Positions 1 to 7,522 of a DNA stretch of 15,242 nucleotides are shown here, in pieces; position 1 is the stretch's first letter, and each line of letters starts with the position of its first letter. The stretch covers positions 1-15,242 of the forward strand of contig CACYEB010000122.1 of the NCBI GenBank assembly GCA_902773305.1, given 5' to 3'. The position numbers were made by a program, and so were the translations under genes. Source of the DNA: an uncultured Bacteroidia bacterium. GTDB lineage: Bacteria; Bacteroidota; Bacteroidia; Bacteroidales; UBA932. The notes below the pieces were generated by a model. The model searched no databases, had not been told where the DNA came from, and saw only the letters and a list, made by a program, of their open reading frames with translations.

Positions 1-177
1 AAGGCTGAAGTGTTTTCAACCGGGCAGGGGGTGGAAAACCAGACATTTATGGATTTCAATAAGTTACGTTCCGTATTGAAGGAGATAAGGAAAGAAGAAG
101 ATATTATATTTGATATTTTTGCTCCCGGATTCAGCAGGGAGCAATTGAAGCGGTTCTATGAGACGTTTGAGATTTGA
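1..177 (+). CDS. C-terminal end of an unidentified protein (partial)
   Basis: Frame 1 is open from the first base and ends at a TGA at 175-177, giving the last 58 residues of a protein whose start lies outside the window. The fragment is charged, with a lysine/glutamate-rich stretch (KEIRKEEDIIFDIFAPGF) followed by a likely amphipathic helix and the end FYETFEI. I see no signature motif and do not recognise the family. It is probably real: it stays open to the edge and its stop overlaps the start of mfd by 20 bases, the kind of tight junction seen between the following genes, which suggests one transcript. I propose no function. Confidence 0.6.
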   Translation, partial: KAEVFSTGQGVENQTFMDFNKLRSVLKEIRKEEDIIFDIFAPGFSREQLKRFYETFEI

Positions 178-3100
178 TAACCTGAATGGAGGAATATCGT
201 GCAAAGCGGTATTTCTTGCCAATGTAGTATCGAAATTAGATGCCTCAACCCTGAATATAGTCTGTTTCAATACAAAGAAAGAGGCTCTTTTCTTTACAAG
301 CGACCTTGATAATTTCTTTACGGATGAGTGCCTCTATTATTTTCCTTCCGTACAGGACAGTTCTTCTTCACACTCAGTAAAAAGTGCCACCGGTAAGGTA
401 CAGCGTACCGCAGCCATCAAGGCAATAGAAAAGTTTGATGAAGCAAGGTTTCCATCTGATTTTGAAGATGCGGTCAAAAGTGGAAACACTTCCATTTCAA
501 AAGTATTGCTTAACAAACAGCTGAATTCTGCAACTTCTCCGGTAATAATAGTAACCTATACGGATTCCCTTGATGAGAAGGTTTTAAGGAAACAAAGTAC
601 AGGCAGAAGCATAATCTCAATAAAAAAAGGGGACAGACTCAGCCACGATTTTTTAAAAGAAGTTCTTTTCGAAAGCAATTTCAGTAAGGTTGATTTTGTT
701 TCGATGCCGGGTGAATTTGCCCTGCGCGGTTCTATCATAGATGTATTCTCATATGCGGACAACCACCCGTACAGGATAGATTTTTTTGGAGACGAGATAG
801 ACCAGATATCGCGCTTTGATGCCGACAGTCAGCGTACGATAGAAAAGATTGACGGGGTGGATATTTATCCCAACCTTTTTGAAAACCATGGCGAGGAAGA
901 ATATGTCAATTTGATGGAGCAACTGCCGGAAAATACCATATACTGGGATTTCTGCGAGCAACTTCAGTATAACCGGAAGGCAAGCAACGATATCATACCC
1001 CAGCCGGCATTCAACAAGAATTTTGAAATACTTTGCCGCGACATAGCCTCCCGTGAAGAGAACGGCTATAAAGTAAACATTCTGTCGCCCCAACTCAACC
1101 AGACAATCCGCCTCAAACAGATTTTAACTGGAATAAGTCAGGGAAACAATGTCGATTTCATATCGATATCCCTTCACGAAGGATATATAGACAATGTTTC
1201 CCGTGAATGTTATTATACAGATCATCAGATATTCGAGCGCTACCACAAGATAGTGACCAAGCGGGAGGTGACCAGCAGCGAACGGCTCACCCTGAATGAT
1301 TTGATGACATTCCATATCGGAGACTATGTGGTGCATATAGACCACGGAGTGGGACGTTTCGGCGGTTTGGTCCGCACCGAAATCAACGGTAAGATGCAGG
1401 AGGCGGTCAAACTCACCTATAAAGACGGTGATGTTATTTTCGTCTCCATACACGGCATTCACAGGATAAGCCGTTACAAGTCGGCGGACGGAGAACCTCC
1501 GAAAATATATAAACTGGGTTCACGTTCCTGGGAGAGACTGAAAAACAACACAAAGAGCAAGGTAAAGGATATAGCGGCAGATCTTATCAAACTATATAGC
1601 GAGAGGAGCACTTCGCCGGGATATGCCTTCGGTCCGGACGATTACCTGCAGCAGGAGTTGGAATCTTCCTTTATTTATGAAGATACCCCAGATCAGCACA
1701 AGGCTGTGGAGGATGTAAAGAAGGATATGGAAGACTGCCATCCTATGGACCGCCTGATATGCGGGGATGTGGGATTCGGAAAGACGGAAGTTGCCATCCG
1801 TGCAGCATTCAAGGCTGTCGCAAACGGCAAACAGGTGGCGGTACTGGTCCCTACCACGATCCTTGCGCTGCAGCACTATCACACTTTCAAGGCCCGCCTT
1901 CACGACTTTCCGTGCAACATTGAATTCATCAGCCGTCTCAAGACGGCAAAGGAGGTGCGCGAAATCGCAACAGGACTGCGTGAAGGAAAAATTGATATCC
2001 TTATAGGTACCCACCGTATATTGGGAAAAGAAATAATATTCAAGGATCTGGGGCTGTTGATAATAGACGAGGAGCAGAAATTCGGAGTAGGGGCTAAAGA
2101 GAAGATGCGCATGTTGCGCAAAGATGTGGATACCCTTACCCTGACAGCCACCCCGATACCCCGTACGCTGCAGTTTTCGCTGCTGGGGGCACGCGACATT
2201 TCTATTATTTCCACGCCGCCGCCCAACCGTATTCCTGTACATACGGAAATCATAGATTTCGATGACGACCAGATAAAAGAGATCATAGAGAGTGAACTGG
2301 AGAGGCGAGGGCAGGTTTATTTCATACACAACAGGGTGGAGGATATACAAGACGTGGCCGGAATAATCGGCCGGCTCTGCCCCAAGGCGCGTATTTGTGT
2401 GGCCCACGGTCAGATGGAGGCGGCTGATCTGGAGAAGAGGATACTCGACTTCATAGACGGCGACTACGACATCCTGGTCTCCACCACCATTATGGAAAAC
2501 GGCGTGGATATCCCCAATGCCAATACGATGCTTATAAACCACGCCCAGAATTTTGGTTTGAGCGACCTGCACCAGTTGCGCGGGAGGGTGGGCCGCAGCA
2601 ATGTAAAGGCCTTCTGTTACCTGATAGTTCCGTCACAGGTTATTCTTACCGACGATGCCAAAAGCCGTCTGAACGCGATCGAGACCTTCAGCGACCTGGG
2701 CAGCGGCTTCAATATTGCCATGCAGGATCTCGACATCCGCGGAGCCGGAAACCTTCTGGGAGCCGAGCAAAGCGGTTTTATCGCCGAGATGGGGTTCGAG
2801 ACATACCAGAAAATCCTGGCCGAGGCGATGAGTGAACTTCGCGCCGAACTGGACACTGTCGATACTGCGTCCGACGCCGGCGGCATCTTCGCAGGGGGCT
2901 GGGTATCGGACTGCTATATAGATACAGACATAGAGGCATATATTCCGGACAGTTACATTAATGTGCCCAAAGAGAAAATGCGCCTCTACAGGGAGTTGGA
3001 CAATATGAAAAACGCGGCCCTGACAGACAGGTTCATGGCCGAGATGGCCGACCGCTTCGGACCTGTGCCGCCAGAACTGGAAGAACTTATCAATATAGTC

Positions 3101-3373
3101 AGGCTGCGCCAGGTAGCGATAGATGCCGGCTTTGAGAAGATAATCCTCAAAAACGGCAATATGCTCGCCTATTTTGTTTCCAATCAGAAATCTTCTTACT
3201 ATAACAGCCCGACTTTCGGTAACATTTTGGAATATATACAGAGTTCGCCCCGCAAGTATCAGCTTGTGCAGCGTCCTAATTCTCTGTTTGTCAAATGTGA
3301 AAAAGTTCCGACTGTAAAAAAAGCGGTTGAATTATTGCAAGAAATGCTAAATTTGCGTCTTCAAAGCCAATAA
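158..3373 (+). CDS. mfd: Transcription-repair coupling factor Mfd (TRCF ATPase)
   Basis: Mfd is a cytoplasmic DNA translocase that removes RNA polymerase stalled at lesions and recruits UvrA to start nucleotide excision repair. The 1071 residues show the family's order. An N-terminal UvrB-like module contains the PGEFALRGSIIDVF and YRIDFFGDEID blocks at about 180-215. The RNA-polymerase-interacting (CarD-like) domain starts near residue 383 (HIGDYVVHIDHGVGRF). The superfamily 2 motor follows, with Walker A GDVGFGKT at 536-543, DEEQ at 637-640, TATP at 663-666 and QLRGRVGRS at 806-814. The C-terminal TRCF domain begins near 918. An in-frame TGA at 146-148 excludes an upstream start, so ATG 158 is the earliest possible one. 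The protein is somewhat shorter than the roughly 1120-1150 residues I recall for relatives, mainly at the N terminus. The first few hundred bases look more AT-rich than the rest. coaX starts two bases after the stop. Confidence 0.97.
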   Translation: MRRLRFDNLNGGISCKAVFLANVVSKLDASTLNIVCFNTKKEALFFTSDLDNFFTDECLYYFPSVQDSSSSHSVKSATGKVQRTAAIKAIEKFDEARFPSDFEDAVKSGNTSISKVLLNKQLNSATSPVIIVTYTDSLDEKVLRKQSTGRSIISIKKGDRLSHDFLKEVLFESNFSKVDFVSMPGEFALRGSIIDVFSYADNHPYRIDFFGDEIDQISRFDADSQRTIEKIDGVDIYPNLFENHGEEEYVNLMEQLPENTIYWDFCEQLQYNRKASNDIIPQPAFNKNFEILCRDIASREENGYKVNILSPQLNQTIRLKQILTGISQGNNVDFISISLHEGYIDNVSRECYYTDHQIFERYHKIVTKREVTSSERLTLNDLMTFHIGDYVVHIDHGVGRFGGLVRTEINGKMQEAVKLTYKDGDVIFVSIHGIHRISRYKSADGEPPKIYKLGSRSWERLKNNTKSKVKDIAADLIKLYSERSTSPGYAFGPDDYLQQELESSFIYEDTPDQHKAVEDVKKDMEDCHPMDRLICGDVGFGKTEVAIRAAFKAVANGKQVAVLVPTTILALQHYHTFKARLHDFPCNIEFISRLKTAKEVREIATGLREGKIDILIGTHRILGKEIIFKDLGLLIIDEEQKFGVGAKEKMRMLRKDVDTLTLTATPIPRTLQFSLLGARDISIISTPPPNRIPVHTEIIDFDDDQIKEIIESELERRGQVYFIHNRVEDIQDVAGIIGRLCPKARICVAHGQMEAADLEKRILDFIDGDYDILVSTTIMENGVDIPNANTMLINHAQNFGLSDLHQLRGRVGRSNVKAFCYLIVPSQVILTDDAKSRLNAIETFSDLGSGFNIAMQDLDIRGAGNLLGAEQSGFIAEMGFETYQKILAEAMSELRAELDTVDTASDAGGIFAGGWVSDCYIDTDIEAYIPDSYINVPKEKMRLYRELDNMKNAALTDRFMAEMADRFGPVPPELEELINIVRLRQVAIDAGFEKIILKNGNMLAYFVSNQKSSYYNSPTFGNILEYIQSSPRKYQLVQRPNSLFVKCEKVPTVKKAVELLQEMLNLRLQSQ

Positions 3374-3375
3374 TA

Positions 3376-4116
3376 ATGAATCTTGTAATAGACATCGGCA
3401 ACACCTCCTGCAAACTTGCCCGCTACGACGGCATTCGGCAAGTCTCAATGCAGAGGGTAGAGGATCCTTTCAATCTGAAAGAAATAGTTGCCGAGCAATA
3501 TGACGTGATAGTGCTGGGTTCTGTGCGCGACACCGATCCCCTGCTGCACAAGTCGCTCCGTCAGTACTGCAGGAGATTCATCGATTTCAACATAGACTAT
3601 GTTCGCGCAAAGGTAACCACCGAAGGCGGAATTTACAGATATCTGGACAATATGCCCGACGGAATGGGCGCCGACCGTATGGCGGCCATCCTGCAGGCGT
3701 GCATAATGATGCCTGACGAGAATATACTGCTGTTCGATTTCGGTACCGCCACTACCGTAGAATTCATAGACAAAGGTCACTATTTAGGAGGTACGATTTC
3801 GCTCGGACTCAATACCCGCTACCGGGCGCTTACCCACTTTACCCGTAAGATACCGCCCTGCACTCCCCAGACGGTGCTTGCCAAGGGAGACATAAATACC
3901 ATCTCGACGATAGGTTACGATTTGGATACCGCGCTTGCCGCGGGCAATATACTCGGCATAAAGTTTGAAATCGAGGGCTATATGAAAGCGCATCCCCACC
4001 GCAAAGTGATCCTCACGGGCGGCGATGCGTCTGTTTTTGCGCCCGGCCTGGACCCTGGTGTCATACTTTGCGAAAACCTCGTATTGGACGGCCTGGCCAA
4101 TGTAGCACTGGCATAA
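3376..4116 (+). CDS. coaX: Type III pantothenate kinase CoaX
   Basis: CoaX phosphorylates pantothenate with ATP, the first step of coenzyme A synthesis, in the cytoplasm. The 246-residue length is typical of type III enzymes, which belong to the ASKHA (acetate kinase/Hsp70/actin-like) fold. Visible motifs are the N-terminal phosphate loop DIGNTSCK (6-13), the PDGMGADR block (94-101) that in this family lines the pantothenate and dimer site, DFGTATTVEF (121-130) with the conserved aspartate and second phosphate loop, GGTISLGL (138-145), TGG at 214-216, and the C-terminal ENLVLDGL (233-240). It starts two bases after the mfd stop and ends one base before the next ATG, so it almost certainly shares a transcript with both. 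The type III enzyme is the usual pantothenate kinase in Bacteroidota. Confidence 0.96.
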   Translation: MNLVIDIGNTSCKLARYDGIRQVSMQRVEDPFNLKEIVAEQYDVIVLGSVRDTDPLLHKSLRQYCRRFIDFNIDYVRAKVTTEGGIYRYLDNMPDGMGADRMAAILQACIMMPDENILLFDFGTATTVEFIDKGHYLGGTISLGLNTRYRALTHFTRKIPPCTPQTVLAKGDINTISTIGYDLDTALAAGNILGIKFEIEGYMKAHPHRKVILTGGDASVFAPGLDPGVILCENLVLDGLANVALA

Positions 4117-4117
4117 T

Positions 4118-5467
4118 ATGAAAAGAAACAGGATTATAACAATATTGGGCATTGCCGCCTCAGCGCTTATGTGGCTGCTGCCCGTTGAAACGGCAGCGCA
4201 GGGGAATGTGGCCTACGACGCTTTTTCCCCCTATTCGATGTATGGTGTCGGAAACCTTGAAATGCAGGGTAATCAGAACACCCTTGCGATGGGAGGCATA
4301 GCCATTGGCGACCGTAACAACGCCATCATCAACTGGGTGAATCCCGCAGCCGTGACAGCCCGCGAAAACAAGGCATTTATGCTTGACTTCGGCGTTACCC
4401 AGAAGAACATCTTCTACGTTGCCGATGCATCCACCAGCATAGAAGACACCGACAGCGGACGCCTGTCATCGGTGAACAATATGTTCAACATCCACCATAT
4501 CGTGGTATCCTTCCCGATAATACCTACGATAGCGGTAAAAGCCGGACTGATGCCGTATGCCGCAACCGGCTATGAGTTCGTTTCGCGCGAATATGCCGAC
4601 AATGTGCTGCTGGAGATGGGTGACGTCCAGTACCGGAAAACCGGAAAGGGAGGCATTTACCAGCTGGTGCTGGGCGCCGGCTGGCAGATTATCCCCAGCC
4701 TCAGCATCGGCGTGGACGGCATTTATTATCTTGGAAACACCGTACACGCTTCGGCTACCAACTTCACCACGAACTCCCACTACCGCACCATTTCACGCAC
4801 CTGGAGCTCGGTATCAAGGGGGCTTGGAGCAAAGGCCGGGCTGCAGTATACCATCAATCTGAGCAAGACAATGCCGCTGACCATCGGTGCCACATACAAG
4901 CTGGGCGGAGCGATGGGCGGAGACTTCTCTGACGTCGTGCTGGCGAGCACGTCCACATCGGTAGATACGATATCTTCGTCCCTCAAGCCGATAGACTACA
5001 AGATCCCCTCCGAAATAGGTGCCGGATTCACCCTGCGCAAGACCGATGTGTGGATGCTCGGGTTCGACTATACTTACCAGGACTGGAGCAAGACGGTATT
5101 TGACAACGCCCCAGGCATAGACGTGGTCACCCGCAAGGCACAGTCGTTCCGCCTTGGCGGGGAGTTCATCCCCGGCAAATACGATATCCGTCACTACGGC
5201 AACCGTATGACCTACCGCGCCGGACTCTATTACAATCAGGGATATATTGCCGTAAACGGGGTTCCGATAAACTCTATGGGCATTACTTTCGGTGCAAGTT
5301 TCCCCATTTCCACCGCGCTTGCAACCCGTCTTACGTCCATAGCTTTCAGCATTGATATAGGCCGGACCGGAACTTTGGCAAGCAATTTGGTAAAAGAAAA
5401 CTATGTAAAGATAAATGTGGGGCTGAATATGTTTGACACGTGGTTCCACAAGTCTTTATACAATTAG
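4118..5467 (+). CDS. Outer-membrane beta-barrel protein, FadL/OmpP1-like
   Basis: The 449-residue product starts with a clear signal peptide: basic MKRNR, a hydrophobic core to about residue 21, and probable cleavage around TAAQ-GN at 28-29. The mature part begins with YSMYGVGNLEMQGNQ and GGIAIGDRNNAIINWVNPAAV (about 39-79), the pattern I associate with FadL/OmpP1-type barrels of Bacteroidota. The rest alternates polar and aromatic or hydrophobic residues with many glycines, as in transmembrane beta strands, and ends in a short strand with FDTWFHKSLYN. FadL-type barrels move hydrophobic compounds across the outer membrane, but substrate and function are unknown here. It starts one base after the coaX stop and is followed by another exported protein and lptC, so a role in envelope maintenance is a reasonable inference. 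Confidence is high for an outer-membrane barrel and lower for the exact family. Confidence 0.8.
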   Translation: MKRNRIITILGIAASALMWLLPVETAAQGNVAYDAFSPYSMYGVGNLEMQGNQNTLAMGGIAIGDRNNAIINWVNPAAVTARENKAFMLDFGVTQKNIFYVADASTSIEDTDSGRLSSVNNMFNIHHIVVSFPIIPTIAVKAGLMPYAATGYEFVSREYADNVLLEMGDVQYRKTGKGGIYQLVLGAGWQIIPSLSIGVDGIYYLGNTVHASATNFTTNSHYRTISRTWSSVSRGLGAKAGLQYTINLSKTMPLTIGATYKLGGAMGGDFSDVVLASTSTSVDTISSSLKPIDYKIPSEIGAGFTLRKTDVWMLGFDYTYQDWSKTVFDNAPGIDVVTRKAQSFRLGGEFIPGKYDIRHYGNRMTYRAGLYYNQGYIAVNGVPINSMGITFGASFPISTALATRLTSIAFSIDIGRTGTLASNLVKENYVKINVGLNMFDTWFHKSLYN

Positions 5468-5491
5468 AGCATTAATTAATAACTTTACACT

Positions 5492-6802
5492 ATGAAACGT
5501 ATTTTGACAACATTGTTTGCGGCGGTAATAACCGTTTCCGCATTCGCACAGGGCAGATTCGGACCAGACAGCGCCGAATGTGTAAAGTACCTCTCATACT
5601 ATAAGGAGTATCTCAAGCAGGGTAACAATGCCGAGGCCATAGGCCCCTGGCGCAACGCCTATGCAATATGCCCGGTTACCGCCAGCCAGAACCTGCTCAT
5701 CGACGGGCAGAAACTTATGCGCTGGGCATACGGGAAGACCAAAGATGCAAAGGCTCGTGCCGGATATATCGACACCCTGATGCGGATTTACGACCAGAGA
5801 GTTGCCACATATCCCAAGAACGCCGTCTCCGCGCTTAACAACAAGGCGATCGACATTGTCAATTTCAAGTGGAACGACGATAATCCTCAGGCCGTTTATG
5901 ACCAGATGAAGGATATCTTTGAGAAAACCGGCAATCAGGCCAGCGATCTGGTATATGTCAAGCTGATGGAAACCGCCACCAGCCTCTATACATCAGGTGC
6001 CATTGACGCAGAGCAGATAATGACAGACTATACCGCCATTTCCGAGAGGATGGGTGCCGCCCTTGCCGCCAAAGATGACGCCAAGCTGCGCAAGGCCCAG
6101 AAAGACGTCGAGACCCTCTTCCTTGGTTGCGGTGTGGCGAACTGCGACAATATGCTCGCGCTGCTGACCCCCCGTTACGAGGCCAATCCCGACGACGAAG
6201 AGACAGTCCGCACCGTGGTCAAGATGCTCAACTCTGCAGACTGTCTGGACAGCGACCTTTACCTCAAGGCGGTGGAATCCCTCTACAGCAAGGATCCTTC
6301 TTCCAACACGGCATATCTGCTCTACAGGCTCTATTCCCGCAAAGAGGACACGTCCCGTGCTGTAAGATTCCTGCAGGAGGCCATCAATACCAGCGAGGGT
6401 GATGCCCAGCAGCAGGCAAACTACTATCTCGAGCTCGGCTCCTACAATTTCAAGAAGGCCGGCAACTATGTAGCAGCCGTGGCTGCAGCCAAGAAGGCGG
6501 CGGCACTTTCCGACGAATGCAAAGGCCGTGCGTATCTGCTTATCGGCACAATTTGGGGTACCGTCCGCTGTGGCGGCAACGAGGTTGAGTCCGTACAGCA
6601 CTTCTGGGTGGCATACGACTATGTAAACCGTGCAAAAGCCGCCGATCCCAGCCTTACCGCAGAAGCCAACGGCCTGGCCGGCCAGTATGCCGCATACTTC
6701 CCAAATAAGGCGGATGCGTTTATGTACGACTTGACAAATGGCCAGAGTTGCACGGTTACCTGCGCGGGCCTGAGCGAGACCACGACAGTAAGACTCAAAT
6801 AA
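5492..6802 (+). CDS. Exported TPR-repeat protein, uncharacterised
   Basis: This 436-residue protein has a signal peptide (MKRILTTLFAAVITVSAFA, cleavage before Q20). Almost all of the mature protein is helical, alanine- and tyrosine-rich repeats. TPR-like helix pairs are clearest in the stretch around KAVESLYSKDPSSNTAYLLY and in the later ANYYLELGSYNFKKAGNYVA segment, where the alanine, glycine and tyrosine spacing fits the repeat. The last 34 residues (from FPNKADAFMYDL) are non-repetitive, contain two cysteines (SCTVTC) and match an ending I recall from Bacteroidales homologues of this gene. It probably acts in the periplasm as a protein-binding scaffold; the partner is unknown. It lies 24 bases after the barrel gene. 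That gap holds TAACTTTA, only a weak resemblance to a -7 box and too close to the ATG to be convincing, so co-transcription with the upstream genes is more likely. Confidence 0.85.
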   Translation: MKRILTTLFAAVITVSAFAQGRFGPDSAECVKYLSYYKEYLKQGNNAEAIGPWRNAYAICPVTASQNLLIDGQKLMRWAYGKTKDAKARAGYIDTLMRIYDQRVATYPKNAVSALNNKAIDIVNFKWNDDNPQAVYDQMKDIFEKTGNQASDLVYVKLMETATSLYTSGAIDAEQIMTDYTAISERMGAALAAKDDAKLRKAQKDVETLFLGCGVANCDNMLALLTPRYEANPDDEETVRTVVKMLNSADCLDSDLYLKAVESLYSKDPSSNTAYLLYRLYSRKEDTSRAVRFLQEAINTSEGDAQQQANYYLELGSYNFKKAGNYVAAVAAAKKAAALSDECKGRAYLLIGTIWGTVRCGGNEVESVQHFWVAYDYVNRAKAADPSLTAEANGLAGQYAAYFPNKADAFMYDLTNGQSCTVTCAGLSETTTVRLK

Positions 6803-7467
6803 CGAAAACGGGAATCATCATAAAGAACAGGGTAGAGACGGGCCGTCGCCCGTCTCTACCGTTGTTGTTATGTGCCGCCGCAGCGTTGCTGTGCCTGGGG
6901 TGTTCCCGCAAGGAGGCCAGAAGTGAAATAGACTGGGAGACCACGCCGGTACAATCTGTGCGCGGTATGCAGGCGCAGGAATACCAGAAGGCAGATCTCA
7001 CGATGGAGATGCGTACCCGCGCGATGGATACCTATAGATTTGAAAAGGACTCTGCCCAGATTACCAAAGAGGTTTACAGCGAGGGGTTCGAGGTATATGT
7101 ATATAATGAGGACGGCCTTCTGGAGTCGCAACTGATAGCCGAAGGGGCGGAGCACACATTCGTTGACCGTAAAGAGGAGTGGCTGGCATTCGGCAATGTA
7201 AATATCCTGAATCACATAAAAGGCGAACGCATCATTACCGATACGGTGTGGTGGGACAAGTATACCGAGCAGATATACACTGACTGCTATGTCGTGATGA
7301 CGTCTCCCAAGGGAAAACTTCAGGGTTACGGGATGCGCAGCAACCAGCGGGCCAATCAGTCCACGATACTGAGGCCGTTCGATTCTTTTGGCCGGGTAGT
7401 GAGCGATTCCACTAATTTTTACATCGATACGGTGAATTTTGTGGGTCCTTTGCCGCGTATCAAATAA
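6748..7467 (+). CDS. lptC: LptC-like lipoprotein of the LPS export bridge, start uncertain
   Basis: LptC links the inner-membrane LptBFG transporter to LptA and passes lipopolysaccharide across the periplasm. After a hydrophobic core (about residues 38-51, counted from 6748) comes a lipoprotein-type CLGC with the acceptor Cys at 52. The downstream sequence has the LptC/OstA beta-strand character: YSEGFEVYVYNEDGLLESQL, EHTFVDRKEEWLAFGNVNI, GERIITDTVWWDKYTEQIYT and the closing SDSTNFYIDTVNFVGPLPRIK. The start is unclear. The frame has no ATG before the lipobox; possible starts are TTG at 6748 (55-base overlap with the TPR gene, used here), a non-standard ATA at 6820 that would give an MKNR-type start, or TTG at 6862 or 6865, which leave almost no charged n-region. 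A perfect palindrome (6831-6860) encodes residues about 29-38. Family assignment rests on context and strand pattern and is fairly secure; the coordinate of the 5' end is not. Confidence 0.82.
   Translation: MHGYLRGPERDHDSKTQITKTGIIIKNRVETGRRPSLPLLLCAAAALLCLGCSRKEARSEIDWETTPVQSVRGMQAQEYQKADLTMEMRTRAMDTYRFEKDSAQITKEVYSEGFEVYVYNEDGLLESQLIAEGAEHTFVDRKEEWLAFGNVNILNHIKGERIITDTVWWDKYTEQIYTDCYVVMTSPKGKLQGYGMRSNQRANQSTILRPFDSFGRVVSDSTNFYIDTVNFVGPLPRIK
6831..6860. repeat. Perfect 12-bp palindrome (REP-like hairpin) in the lptC leader
   Basis: The arms GGTAGAGACGGG (6831-6842) and CCCGTCTCTACC (6849-6860) are perfectly complementary and separated by the six-base loop CCGTCG. It lies 28 bases after the stop of the TPR gene and ends one base before the hydrophobic part of the lptC signal sequence. 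The frame stays open through it. I recall GTAGAGACG...CGTCTCTAC palindromes as dispersed repeats in several bacterial phyla, so this may be a copy of a REP-type family; only one copy is in the window. The hairpin is GC-rich but followed by GTTGTTGTT rather than a U run, so it is a poor intrinsic terminator. It could modulate lptC translation or stabilise the upstream mRNA. Confidence 0.8.
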
Positions 7468-7482
7468 ATTTTTATAATTTTG
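7449..7482 (+). promoter_or_regulatory. Candidate Bacteroidota-type promoter for ppiD
   Basis: TAATTTTG at 7475-7482 matches the TAnnTTTG -7 box exactly. A TTTG at 7449-7452 could be the -33 box, but the spacing is 22 bases, one more than the usual 19-21, and it lies inside the end of lptC. Transcription would start near 7488 and leave a leader of about 35 bases before the ppiD ATG at 7523. This would let ppiD be transcribed apart from the upstream cluster, although no terminator separates them. Confidence 0.5.
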
Positions 7483-7522
7483 CGGTCTTCGCAAACTATG
7501 CTTATAAATTAATATTATCTAT

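Noticed and set aside
1592..2572. A 326-codon open frame on the minus strand inside mfd
   Set aside because: It lies wholly opposite the most conserved part of the mfd motor, where strong codon bias leaves the antisense frame open, and its translation shows no domain or export signal.
4814..5449. A 211-codon minus-strand frame opposite the barrel gene
   Set aside because: The plus-strand frame has a signal peptide and family motifs, while the antisense translation looks random and starts inside the barrel gene.
5456..5487. Possible promoter before the TPR gene (TTTA, 20 bases, TAACTTTA)
   Set aside because: Both boxes miss the conserved final G, and the implied start point would fall on the ATG; the 24-base gap fits simple co-transcription better.
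6869..6925. ATG at 6869 as a start for lptC
   Set aside because: It is in a different frame and stops after 18 codons, so it could reach lptC only through a frameshift, for which there is no slippery sequence.
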